Below, in pieces: positions 24,980 to 32,668 of a stretch of 43,886 bases of DNA. The stretch comes from Chloroflexi bacterium 44-23 (lineage in GTDB: Bacteria > Chloroflexota > Anaerolineae > Anaerolineales > Anaerolineaceae). The notes under the pieces are model-generated. The model did no database searches, had not been told where the DNA came from, and saw nothing but the letters and a program-made list of their open reading frames with translations. Made by a program: the position numbers and the translations under genes. The stretch covers positions 1 to 43,886 of the forward strand of contig MKUW01000016.1 of the NCBI GenBank assembly GCA_001899005.1, given 5' to 3'. Position 1 is the stretch's first letter; every line of letters starts with the position of its first letter.

Positions 24980-25954
24980 ATGACCACTTCCATTCAATCA
25001 GTCGAGATCATTATCCCGCTTTATAACGAAGCCGAGAGCGTAGCGGCTTTCCACCAGCAGGTCTGCACAGCCATCGCCGATTTGTCGTATCGCTTTCTCT
25101 TCACCTATGTTGACGATGGTTCCAGCGACGGCACGGCCCGCATTCTGGAACAGCTGCAGCAGCAGGATGCGCGCGTCCGCATCATCGAGCTGAGTCGCAA
25201 TTTCGGCCATCAGGCCGCGCTTTCAGCCGGGCTGGATGCCGCCGATGCGGACGCAGTCATCACAATGGATGGCGACGGAGAGCACCCACCGGCGCTCATC
25301 CCGCAAATGCTGGCTCAGGCTGAAGCCGGTTACGATATTGTCATCGCCATGCGCCAGGAAGACCAGCAAGCCTCCTGGGTCAAACGCAGCACTTCAAGCG
25401 CCTTTTATTGGCTGATTAACCGTGTTGGGGATACTCGCATCATCCCGGGTGCAGCCGATTTTCGTCTAATTACCCGCCCGGTACTGGATTCTCTGCGCCA
25501 GTTCCACGAATATCATCGCTTTTTACGCGGCATGGTAGCCTGGATGGGTTACCGTAGTATCAAGCTGCCTTACAGCCCAGCCCGGCGGATTGACGGAAAA
25601 TCCAAATTTACTTTTAAAAAGATGTTCTCACTGGCCAATCAGGCCATCTTCTCTTTCTCATTGGTGCCGCTCTATTTTGTCATTTCATTGGGCGGTATCT
25701 TTTTATTGTTAGCGCTCGCTGAGGGCCTTTATGTGTTGAGTTTTTGGGTGAGTGGGCAGCAATCCGGTCTGGCCCCCGGCTGGAGTTCGTTGATGTTCGT
25801 GCTGCTGATCATCGGCGGCACGATTATGATTAGCCTTGGTATCATCGGGGTGTACCTCGGCTATATCTTCCAGGAGGTCAAACGCCGGCCGGTCTACCTC
25901 GTCCGCCGCACCCTGGGGCGTACCCAATCCAGTCAACCCCCACTTACTCCCTAA
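24980..25954 (+). CDS. Membrane-anchored GT2 glycosyltransferase (DPM1/GtrB-like)
   Basis: 324 residues. The GT-A catalytic domain shows VEIIIPLYNEAESVAAF, YVDDGSSDGTARIL (nucleotide-sugar binding Asp), ELSRNFGHQAALSAGLDAA and ITMDGDGEHPP (DxD-like metal site). Two C-terminal transmembrane helices follow (about residues 232-255 and 268-292), the layout of polyprenyl-phosphate glycosyltransferases such as GtrB or ArnC. It probably transfers a sugar from a nucleotide donor to a lipid carrier. No clear Shine-Dalgarno precedes the ATG; TATCAT ends about 10 bases upstream, so the mRNA may be nearly leaderless. The stop overlaps the ATG of the next gene by one base (TAATG). Confidence 0.9.
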   Translation: MTTSIQSVEIIIPLYNEAESVAAFHQQVCTAIADLSYRFLFTYVDDGSSDGTARILEQLQQQDARVRIIELSRNFGHQAALSAGLDAADADAVITMDGDGEHPPALIPQMLAQAEAGYDIVIAMRQEDQQASWVKRSTSSAFYWLINRVGDTRIIPGAADFRLITRPVLDSLRQFHEYHRFLRGMVAWMGYRSIKLPYSPARRIDGKSKFTFKKMFSLANQAIFSFSLVPLYFVISLGGIFLLLALAEGLYVLSFWVSGQQSGLAPGWSSLMFVLLIIGGTIMISLGIIGVYLGYIFQEVKRRPVYLVRRTLGRTQSSQPPLTP

Positions 25955-28023
25955 TGTTTAAGAAGTTCTCAGATCGCTTTTCCCCGCTATTAGCCTTTCT
26001 CAGCCAGCCGCCAGTCGTACTGTTAGTGGTCAGCTTGCTGACTTACGGCATTTTCATCCCGCTGCTCAAGTTTTTTTGGGACGACATGGCCATTCACTGG
26101 ATCGCGAATGTGTACGGGGTAGAGGGATTGCAACGCTATTTTTCAACCAATCGACCGGTCTGGGGCTTTTTCTATCAACTCAACTACAGCCTGCTGGGAG
26201 ATTCTCCGTGGTTGTGGCAGATCTTTGGCATCTTTTGGCGTTGGGCAGCGGCCACCAGTCTGTATTATTTTCTATACCTGTTCTGGGTGCGGCGCAAAGA
26301 GCCGGCTCTCTGGGCTGCTTTGCTCTTCTTGGTCTACCCCGGTTTTGCGCAGCAATCAATTGCCATGGTCTACGGGCATTTCTTCCTGATATTGACTTGT
26401 TTCTTTGCCTCGATGGCGCTAACTGTACTGGCACTGCAGTCAAGCGCTCGGCAAGCTTTCTGGCTGCATTTTCTGGCAACCCTGCTGGCGGCTCTCAACC
26501 TTTTTGCGATGGAGTATTTCTTCCTGCTCGAACTGCTACGACCACTCGTGATCTGGTACGGGACAGCCCACCAGATTGCAGATCGTAAAGCTCGTATCTT
26601 TCGCACCCTTCGTATTTGGGCGCCTTACGCGCTGGTATGGCTGGCAGCTGTTATCTGGCGAGTCTTTATTTTCAACTTTCAGACTCAAAACTACCAGCCG
26701 CAAATGCTGACACTCTTGCGCAATCAGCCATTGAGCGGGCTCTGGCAGCTGCTGGTGCTGGCTGTGAAGGACGTCTACACCACTCTGATCGTAGCTTGGG
26801 GGCAGGTTTTCCAGTTCTCTTCATTTGTTGGTTTTGGGCGCAATTCCCTCTTAATGATTGCCATCTTTAGCTCTCTGACCCTGGTGTACCTCTTTCTGGC
26901 CTTTTCCAGTTCGCATTTCAAAACTGGTTGGGAAGTGAAACCAGGCCGCGTATGGCTCAAACCTGGTCTGATTATTGGCCTGACCGGCCTAATTTTGGCT
27001 GGTGTTGCCTTTTGGCTGACCGGGCTGCCAGTCAATCTCGTTTTTCCATTCGACCGGCTGACGCTCCCTTTTATGCTTTCATTCTCGCTGTTGTGGGTCA
27101 CCTTTTTCTATGCTTTGCCAATCAAACGCCCACTGCGCAATACGTTGCTGTCCATCCTGGTGATGCTCGCCTGTGCCCACCAGCTGCAAACCGGTGTTAA
27201 ATTTCAACGCGATTGGGATCTGCAGAGCCGTTTCTTCTGGCAGCTCACCTGGCGCGCACCCACAATTGAACCTGGCACGGTTCTGTTTGCACATGTGCTG
27301 CCAATCACCTACTCGAGCGACAATTCGCTCAGTGCAGCCCTCAACTGGGTCTATGACCCCAGCGGCGTCAAGGGGGATGGGGCTATCCCTTACATACTCT
27401 ATTACCCATCCATCCGTCTGGGCGGTTCGCTGGGGACCTTGCAGCCAGACCTAACAATTCATCACGATCAGTTGGTTGGTTCTTTTGAAGGGAATACCTC
27501 GCGTTCACTAGCTCTGACCTACCAGCCGCCGGGCTGCCTGCGCATCCTTGACCCTGAAATCGAAGCTGATAACTGGATGGTGCCGCTGCAGGTACGTGAA
27601 ACACTTGACCTGGTCAATAACGACTTAATTCTGCCATCCCCGCAAGCCAGACCACCTGATTTTTTATACCAGCCCGAGCCTGAGCCAAACTGGTGCTATT
27701 ACTTTGAGAAAGCCGATCTGGCGCGTCAATTTGGCAACTGGCCAGAAGTACTGCACCTGGCAGACCTGGCTTTTGTTCTGGATGATCAGCCCAACGATCC
27801 GGCAGAATGGATGCCGTTCATTGAAGCGTATGCCCACAGTAGTGATTGGCAAACAGCTGTTTCCTTGGCTGGTAAATCCGCGCAGATCACGGAGGTCATG
27901 CAGCCGGTATTGTGCCGCCTGTGGCAGCGCATCGAGCGCGAAACGCCAGCTTCCAGCGAGCGTGATCATGCGTTAATGGAAATGGAAAAGCTTTTGGACT
28001 GTAAGTTAACTGCTGATAGCTGA
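25954..28023 (+). CDS. Polytopic membrane protein, GT-C-like glycosyltransferase
   Basis: 689 residues. Roughly ten or eleven transmembrane helices occupy the first 410 residues, then a soluble, probably extracytoplasmic domain of about 280 residues. After the first helix the loop FFWDDMAIHWI carries an Asp-Asp pair where GT-C enzymes have their catalytic acidic motif. With the coupled GT2 enzyme upstream, the likely scheme is that the GT2 loads a polyprenyl carrier and this protein uses the lipid-linked sugar outside the membrane. That scheme is inference. The last codons (GCT GAT AGC TGA) coincide with a heptamer repeat, so the repeat supplies the C-terminus and stop codon. Confidence 0.78.
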   Translation: MFKKFSDRFSPLLAFLSQPPVVLLVVSLLTYGIFIPLLKFFWDDMAIHWIANVYGVEGLQRYFSTNRPVWGFFYQLNYSLLGDSPWLWQIFGIFWRWAAATSLYYFLYLFWVRRKEPALWAALLFLVYPGFAQQSIAMVYGHFFLILTCFFASMALTVLALQSSARQAFWLHFLATLLAALNLFAMEYFFLLELLRPLVIWYGTAHQIADRKARIFRTLRIWAPYALVWLAAVIWRVFIFNFQTQNYQPQMLTLLRNQPLSGLWQLLVLAVKDVYTTLIVAWGQVFQFSSFVGFGRNSLLMIAIFSSLTLVYLFLAFSSSHFKTGWEVKPGRVWLKPGLIIGLTGLILAGVAFWLTGLPVNLVFPFDRLTLPFMLSFSLLWVTFFYALPIKRPLRNTLLSILVMLACAHQLQTGVKFQRDWDLQSRFFWQLTWRAPTIEPGTVLFAHVLPITYSSDNSLSAALNWVYDPSGVKGDGAIPYILYYPSIRLGGSLGTLQPDLTIHHDQLVGSFEGNTSRSLALTYQPPGCLRILDPEIEADNWMVPLQVRETLDLVNNDLILPSPQARPPDFLYQPEPEPNWCYYFEKADLARQFGNWPEVLHLADLAFVLDDQPNDPAEWMPFIEAYAHSSDWQTAVSLAGKSAQITEVMQPVLCRLWQRIERETPASSERDHALMEMEKLLDCKLTADS

Positions 28024-28120
28024 TGGCCGCTTCGCGAGCTCATAAGAAATTTTACTATTGGACTTGTAAACATATTTCAGGACGAGTCATCTCTTCCTGT
28101 CAGCTATCAGCTATCAGCTA
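28012..28120. repeat. Inverted heptamer repeats around the end of the GT-C gene
   Basis: GCTGATAGCTGA (28012-28023) is the exact inverse of the start of TCAGCTA repeated three times (28100-28120), giving 12-bp arms with a 76-nt loop. The left arm contains the TGA stop of the upstream gene. The hairpin could act as an mRNA end structure, but no T-run follows. The same heptamer occurs at 17927-17943. Confidence 0.7.
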
Positions 28121-28135
28121 TTTACTTTCTTTATC

Positions 28136-28164
28136 ATGACAAAAATGCCATCTTCCTGTAGAAT
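28136..28164 (+). promoter_or_regulatory. Probable galE promoter
   Basis: ATGACA (28136-28141) and TAGAAT (28159-28164) are 17 bp apart, a normal sigma-70 layout, about 45 bp upstream of ATG 28211. An AAGGAG RBS (28201-28206) sits four bases before the start codon. Confidence 0.6.
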
Positions 28165-28210
28165 TAACCCGAAATCAACAGGTTTCCATACTTGTTCTTA
28201 AAGGAGCAAA

Positions 28211-29254
28211 ATGAAATTTCTCATCACCGGCGGCGCCGGTTACATCGGCAGCACAGTCGCCTCAGCCCTGGAAGACAACGGCCATACCCCCATCATCCTC
28301 GATTCGCTGGTCACCGGGCGCAAGGAGTTTACGCGCAGGCGCACCTTCTACCAGGCTGACATCGCCGAGCGCGCGGTACTGGAAAAAATCTTCCGGCAGC
28401 ACCCCGATATTGAAGCGGTTCTGCACTGCGCCGCCCTGATCGTGGTACCGGAATCGGTTGAGAACCCCTACCAGTACTATCACGAAAACGTCGCCAAATC
28501 GATGGAATTGTTTTATAACCTCAACCAACTGGGTTGTAAAAGGATAGTATTCAGCTCCTCCGCTTCTATTTATGATCTTGTACCCGGCTTCATGGTCACG
28601 GAGCAATCCCCGCTCAACCCGGGTAGCCCGTATGCTCGCACCAAATTTATGATGGAAATAGTCCTGCAAGATTTTTGCAGCGCCTATGGGATGCAAGGTA
28701 TTGCTTTGCGTTATTTCAACCCGATCGGTGCCGATCCCCAGATGCGCTCGGGCATTCACGTTCAGTTCCCCAGCCATGTGCTTGGTAAACTGGTTGATAC
28801 TGCCCAGGGGCATCTACCGTACTTTCCAATTACAGGAACTGAATATGAGACGCGGGATGGTACCGGTATCCGCGATTACATTCACATCTGGGATCTGGCC
28901 CGTGCGCATGTGCTCGCTCTGACCGGTTTTGACGAGGTATTTGCGCGTGCCAGTAATCCAGATAATGGCTATCTGGCCATTAATCTGGGCAGCGGCCGTG
29001 GTGTCACTGTGCGCGAGCTGGTACAGGCATTTGAAAATGTATATGGGCAAACCATCAACAAAAAAGAAATGCCCGCGCGCCCCGGTGACGTGGCCGGTGC
29101 TTACGCCAATGCCGAAACAGCCTTGCAGTTACTGGGTTGGCAGACACAATTGAGCGTAGAAGACGGCATCCGCGATGCTTTGCGCTGGGGGCAAGTGCGT
29201 GAAACCATGTTGAGTTGGGCAGCGACCGAAAGCGATGATGATCACACACAATAA
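28211..29254 (+). CDS. galE: UDP-glucose 4-epimerase (GalE-like, extended SDR)
   Basis: 347 residues. The Rossmann NAD-binding motif FLITGGAGYIGSTVASAL is at the N-terminus. VFSSSASIYD supplies the catalytic Ser region, and YARTK (Tyr141, Lys145) the active-site pair. LRYFNPIGADPQ, RDYIHIWDLARAHVLAL and INLGSGRGVTVRELV are typical of GalE. The product interconverts UDP-glucose and UDP-galactose, a plausible donor supply for the glycosyltransferases just upstream, though some relatives act on N-acetylated or other UDP-sugars. It has its own promoter and a strong RBS, and is followed at about 100 bp by a ferredoxin gene. Confidence 0.9.
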   Translation: MKFLITGGAGYIGSTVASALEDNGHTPIILDSLVTGRKEFTRRRTFYQADIAERAVLEKIFRQHPDIEAVLHCAALIVVPESVENPYQYYHENVAKSMELFYNLNQLGCKRIVFSSSASIYDLVPGFMVTEQSPLNPGSPYARTKFMMEIVLQDFCSAYGMQGIALRYFNPIGADPQMRSGIHVQFPSHVLGKLVDTAQGHLPYFPITGTEYETRDGTGIRDYIHIWDLARAHVLALTGFDEVFARASNPDNGYLAINLGSGRGVTVRELVQAFENVYGQTINKKEMPARPGDVAGAYANAETALQLLGWQTQLSVEDGIRDALRWGQVRETMLSWAATESDDDHTQ

Positions 29255-29352
29255 GTGACAATTGACCGATACACATCCCGCGATTTGTGATATTCTAATC
29301 ATGGTAATTTATTAAGAGTAAATCCATCTGCAATGGATGAAAGGATACACTT

Positions 29353-29526
29353 ATGGCGCACGTGATTATTGCTGATGAATGCTTGAGCTGTGGAGCCTGT
29401 GAAGCAGAATGCCCGGATGGCGCAATCGCTGAAGTCGATGGTTACTTTGTGATCGATCCAGCACTGTGCCAGGATTGTGGCAGCTGTGTGGATGTCTGCC
29501 CCAACGAAGCTATTCACCCTGCATAA
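29353..29526 (+). CDS. Small 2[4Fe-4S] ferredoxin
   Basis: 57 residues from ATG 29353 to TAA 29526. Two ferredoxin motifs C-x2-C-x2-C-x3-C-P are complete: [14 protein letters not shown] (Cys10, 13, 16, 20) and [14 protein letters not shown] (Cys39, 42, 45, 49). The spacing between motifs is that of clostridial-type low-potential electron carriers, which suits an anaerobic or fermentative metabolism. An AAAGGA RBS lies upstream and an intrinsic terminator follows at 29548. No redox partner gene is adjacent. Confidence 0.93.
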   Translation: MAHVIIADECLSCGACEAECPDGAIAEVDGYFVIDPALCQDCGSCVDVCPNEAIHPA

Positions 29527-29547
29527 ATAATCGAGGTTGTTCGGATC

Positions 29548-29583
29548 AATGGGCGGTTTGCAAAATCCGCCCATTTTTTATTT
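29548..29583 (+). terminator. Intrinsic terminator after the ferredoxin gene
   Basis: A perfect 9-bp stem AATGGGCGG / CCGCCCATT (29548-29556, 29567-29575) with a 10-base loop is followed by a T-rich tract. It lies 21 bp after the ferredoxin stop. Confidence 0.88.
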
Positions 29584-29595
29584 AATGGGGGGTAG

Positions 29596-29696
29596 CTCGT
29601 AGTTCGTAGTTCGTAGCCTTATTGTAAATGTCCTGGCATGGACTCCTTGATTTTTTAGTTATGGATTTGTTTTGTATTTTTTTCGTGTATTTTGTG
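29596..29696. repeat. Heptamer repeats and a shared 16-mer
   Basis: CTCGTAG TTCGTAG TTCGTAG (29596-29616) are three heptamers. TTTCGTGTATTTTGTG at 29681-29696 recurs exactly at 37971-37986. These open a 1-kb gene-free interval (29584-30594) that also holds the paired 90-bp elements and the DnaA boxes. Confidence 0.7.
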
Positions 29697-29823
29697 TGTT
29701 TCGTGGTCAGTAAAAATCCGAGAGATTGTTTCAAACGGTCCTTCCCGGAGGGGAAATTGCCAGCAGACTTGCATACCCGAATCTCCGAGAGGAAATCGGC
29801 TCAACTCTTGCCTTGATCAGAGT

Positions 29824-30088
29824 TTGTAGGTTGGGCATGTTTTGCCGGCCTATACCGTAAGATGCAAGGCAACATCACCATTGATTCGATTGGGAAGCTG
29901 AGTGCCCAACAATTCAGTTCGGAAAGAATTGGTTGTATTTGCAATCCGTATCCGTCGGAGTGAATTCCTTCTAATTCATGTTGACTTCCGGCATAGATTG
30001 TTGGGCATGGCTGCATTCGGTGCCCTTATCCTTCCGGGAGATAATGCAAACGGAGGATTCTGTCAGCCGGACATGCCCAATCTACAAT
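29824..30088. repeat. Two inverted copies of the ~90-bp GTAGGTTGGGCA element
   Basis: Copy A1 (29825-29911) starts TGTAGGTTGGGCATG and ends AGTGCCCAACAA. Copy A2 (29998-30087) is in opposite orientation, starting TGTTGGGCATG and ending ACATGCCCAATCTACA. Each copy is bounded by complementary ends, so each can fold on itself, and the two can pair with each other. Related copies are at 37728-37814 and 43703-43791. Their interiors have diverged more than their ends. There is no transposase. Confidence 0.75.
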
Positions 30089-30151
30089 TTCATTACTGGC
30101 GATGTAAGAGCAAGGAGCTATGAACGATGAGCTAAACCAATATAGAACTTG

Positions 30152-30415
30152 TTTTCCACATTAAGTGAAGCTTATCCACAGTTTTGACATACTTATCCAC
30201 ACATACATGAATAATTCTATTTTCCTGCCTAATTTTATCCACCCGCTTGACGTATTTCTCCCTTTATTCTCCACACATGAATAGCTGATTTCTCCTACAT
30301 TCTCCACCGTTCAGAAGCCTTTATCCCCGCATTTTTGCCAGTTTTCAACTACTTTTCCGTCGATTTATCCACAATCGATGCACAGTTATCCACAGATTTC
30401 AGGGGGTTATCCACA
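30152..30415 (+). other. DnaA-box array, candidate replication origin (oriC)
   Basis: Exact DnaA boxes TTATCCACA lie at 30172, 30193, 30365, 30386 and 30407 (first base), all on the plus strand. Within clusters the step is exactly 21 bp, two helical turns. Near-matches fill the interval: TTTTCCACA 30152, TTATCCACC 30235, TTCTCCACA 30267, TTCTCCACC 30300, TTATCCCCG 30321. The stretch is AT-rich and gene-free, between the ferredoxin terminator and rnhA. Neither dnaA nor dnaN is in the window, so it is either an origin separated from dnaA or a DnaA-binding locus such as a titration site. Confidence 0.72.
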
Positions 30416-30594
30416 AACCCGTCATTTACGCAGTGTCTAAATGAAGATCGCACCAGAAGACTGATCATCCAGGGCTTAAACTTAGGCAGTGAAAATCTCG
30501 CTTAGGAATCTTCACTGGATACCCAGGTTGAGCCGCCTGAGAAAAAGAACTACCCGCCCTGTTGCTTAAATAACAGCTTTTTGAAGCAACTTAC

Positions 30595-31116
30595 TTAGAA
30601 CAAAGCCGGCTGGTCACTCGCCTGCGAGTTTTCATAGCCCTCATCCGCAGCCAAAGCCGGTGACTTCGCGGCAGCTACCGCCAGACGGTCGGCGCGTTCA
30701 TTCTCCTTGTGACCGGCATGGCCTTCCACCCAGATCACCTCCACCTGATGTTTATCAAGCAAACCTACCAGCTTCTGCCACAGATCCGGGTTGAGAACCT
30801 TGCCGCGTCCACTTTTTCTCCAATTCTTGGCCTGCCAGGTCTTGACCCAACCCAGGTTAATTGCTTCACTGATATAACGTGAATCGGTATACAGTTTCAC
30901 GCGGCGCTTACCTTCCAAGGACTGCAAAGCGGTAATGGCGGCCAACAATTCCATGCGGTTATTGGTCGTCAGGCGATACCCCTGTGAGAGTTCTGTGCGA
31001 TTACCGCCATCAATAAGCACCACCCCATAGCCCCCGCGTCCGGGGTTACCCGAGCAGGCACCATCGCTATATATTTTCACAATTTCTGTTTTAGATGGCA
31101 AACTTTCCATCCTCAT
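30595..31116 (-). CDS. rnhA: Ribonuclease HI
   Basis: 173 residues. The enzyme cuts the RNA strand of RNA-DNA hybrids (primers, R-loops). The catalytic carboxylates are all present: Asp18 in YSDGACSGNPG, Glu56 in NNRMELLAAI, Asp78 in YTDSRYI and Asp143 in ENERAD, with His133 in EGHAGH. The basic protrusion WVKTWQAKNWRKSGRGK matches the handle of bacterial RNase HI. A C-terminal tail of about 25 residues extends beyond the fold. The first ATG (31116) and a second two codons later are both possible starts; neither has a strong RBS. Its stop faces the DnaA-box array. Confidence 0.95.
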   Translation of the reverse strand: MRMESLPSKTEIVKIYSDGACSGNPGRGGYGVVLIDGGNRTELSQGYRLTTNNRMELLAAITALQSLEGKRRVKLYTDSRYISEAINLGWVKTWQAKNWRKSGRGKVLNPDLWQKLVGLLDKHQVEVIWVEGHAGHKENERADRLAVAAAKSPALAADEGYENSQASDQPALF

Positions 31117-31231
31117 TTCAATTTATTTTGACCAATTGTACCTTGCCTGCGGCTTTTGAAGCAATAACCTTGATTTTCCAATATTCCTATAGTACCCTTT
31201 GTCAATATCTCTGGAAAGCAGCCGGAATCAC

Positions 31232-32653
31232 ATGCGAACTTTTGAAATTACAATCATTGTCATATTATTCATTTCGATCTTACTGCGTGCTTTTCGCTTG
31301 GAAAAAGCCAACTGGTTAAACATGCTGCCGTTATTGAACCTGCTTGCCATTACCTACAATTTTATGATTGAGGGCTGGCGCTGGCAGATGATCCCTCTCT
31401 ATCTGATGGCGCTGACCTTTGCCGGGTTATCAATTCGCCGCATTCAGAACCCGCAAGAATATAGCCGTCTGCGGCAGACTGTGATCAGCTTACTGCTGTT
31501 GTTAATATTCTCAAGCTTACCCTGGGCACTGCCGGTTCCGTCCTTTCCCACCCCGCCAGGACCGTATCCGGTCGGGACACAATCCTTTTACTGGGTGGAT
31601 GAGACACGAATGGAAGTCTACAGTCCTGTAGCGGATCAGGTTTATGCCGCTACCCCATCCAAACCAACCCGGGTGATGGTACAGGTCTGGTACCCGGCCG
31701 TACCCGATTCGGGCGATGGACTGGCACCTTATCTGCCAGACGGTCTCCTGGATGCACACGCACTATCTACTACATTCGGCTTTCCAGACTTCTTTTTGGA
31801 TCATTTTTCGCTGTCCAAAACCAATGCACTCTTAAACGGCCGTCTGGCGACTTGCTTTGAACAGTGGCCGGTGCTGGTCTTTTCACACGGCTGGCAAGGT
31901 ATGCGCTACCAAAATACGGCTCAGATGGAAGCGCTTGCCTCACAAGGCTTTATTGTCTTTGCTCCAGAACATGCTTATGGCGCTGTCATCAGCGTCTACC
32001 CGGATGGTACTTACACATTAAATAAACCCGGAGCATTGCCCAAAGATGTCAGTGACGCAGAATACCAGCAGGCTGCGCTCATACTGGGTGATAGCTGGGT
32101 AGGCGATCTGCGTTTTACTCTGGATCAAATGCAGCTGCTGCAAGATGGCAGCATCCCGTCCATTTTCAGCGGACATCTTGATCTGGCTAAGCTCGGCATG
32201 TTCGGGCATTCCACCGGAGGCGGGGCAACCATGCAAACCTGTGCTATCGACGCACGCTGCAAGGCAGCTTTTGGGATGGATCCCTGGCTGGTACCTTACA
32301 ACCGCACTCTTCCGACCCAGGCCGTCCCACAGCCGGCCATGCTCATGTTCAGTGAAGGTTGGGAAAGCAAGGCGAACCTTCCCCTGGTAGAAAGCTTTTG
32401 GCAAGCCTCACCAACAGGTACCTTGCGTGCCACGTTGCTGGGGGCATTACATAACGATTTCACGGATATGCCTCTCTTTTCACCGGTGGCATCTTTTTTC
32501 GGACTCAAAGGATCAATCAAAGTTGAGCGCGAGATTCCGCTATTAAATGATTTTCTGTATGCATTCTTTCAAACCCATTTGCTGGACCCTGCTTCCAGTC
32601 TTCTACCGCAAGCAGAAAGCAGTTATCCTGAAGTGCAAGTGATCACCCGTTAA
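31232..32653 (+). CDS. Membrane-anchored alpha/beta hydrolase, PAF-acetylhydrolase-like
   Basis: 473 residues from ATG 31232. Three or so hydrophobic N-terminal segments (ITIIVILFISILLRAF, LNMLPLLNLLAITYNFM, a third ending before PVPSFP) precede an exported or membrane-facing hydrolase. VMVQVWYPA and VLVFSHGWQGMRYQNTAQME followed by LASQGFIVFAPEHAYG are typical of the platelet-activating-factor acetylhydrolase family. The nucleophile elbow is GHSTGGG; FGMDPW and HNDFTD probably give the Asp and His. The substrate may be an oxidised or short-chain phospholipid or another ester. An in-frame TTG at 31199 is a possible earlier start. The stop is 15 bp from the convergent GT-C-like gene. Confidence 0.85.
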   Translation: MRTFEITIIVILFISILLRAFRLEKANWLNMLPLLNLLAITYNFMIEGWRWQMIPLYLMALTFAGLSIRRIQNPQEYSRLRQTVISLLLLLIFSSLPWALPVPSFPTPPGPYPVGTQSFYWVDETRMEVYSPVADQVYAATPSKPTRVMVQVWYPAVPDSGDGLAPYLPDGLLDAHALSTTFGFPDFFLDHFSLSKTNALLNGRLATCFEQWPVLVFSHGWQGMRYQNTAQMEALASQGFIVFAPEHAYGAVISVYPDGTYTLNKPGALPKDVSDAEYQQAALILGDSWVGDLRFTLDQMQLLQDGSIPSIFSGHLDLAKLGMFGHSTGGGATMQTCAIDARCKAAFGMDPWLVPYNRTLPTQAVPQPAMLMFSEGWESKANLPLVESFWQASPTGTLRATLLGALHNDFTDMPLFSPVASFFGLKGSIKVEREIPLLNDFLYAFFQTHLLDPASSLLPQAESSYPEVQVITR

Positions 32654-32668
32654 AATCGACGGTAAGCT

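Noticed and set aside
17927..28120. GATAGCT heptamers as CRISPR repeats
   Set aside because: The units are 7 bp, contiguous, lack spacers and have no cas genes nearby.
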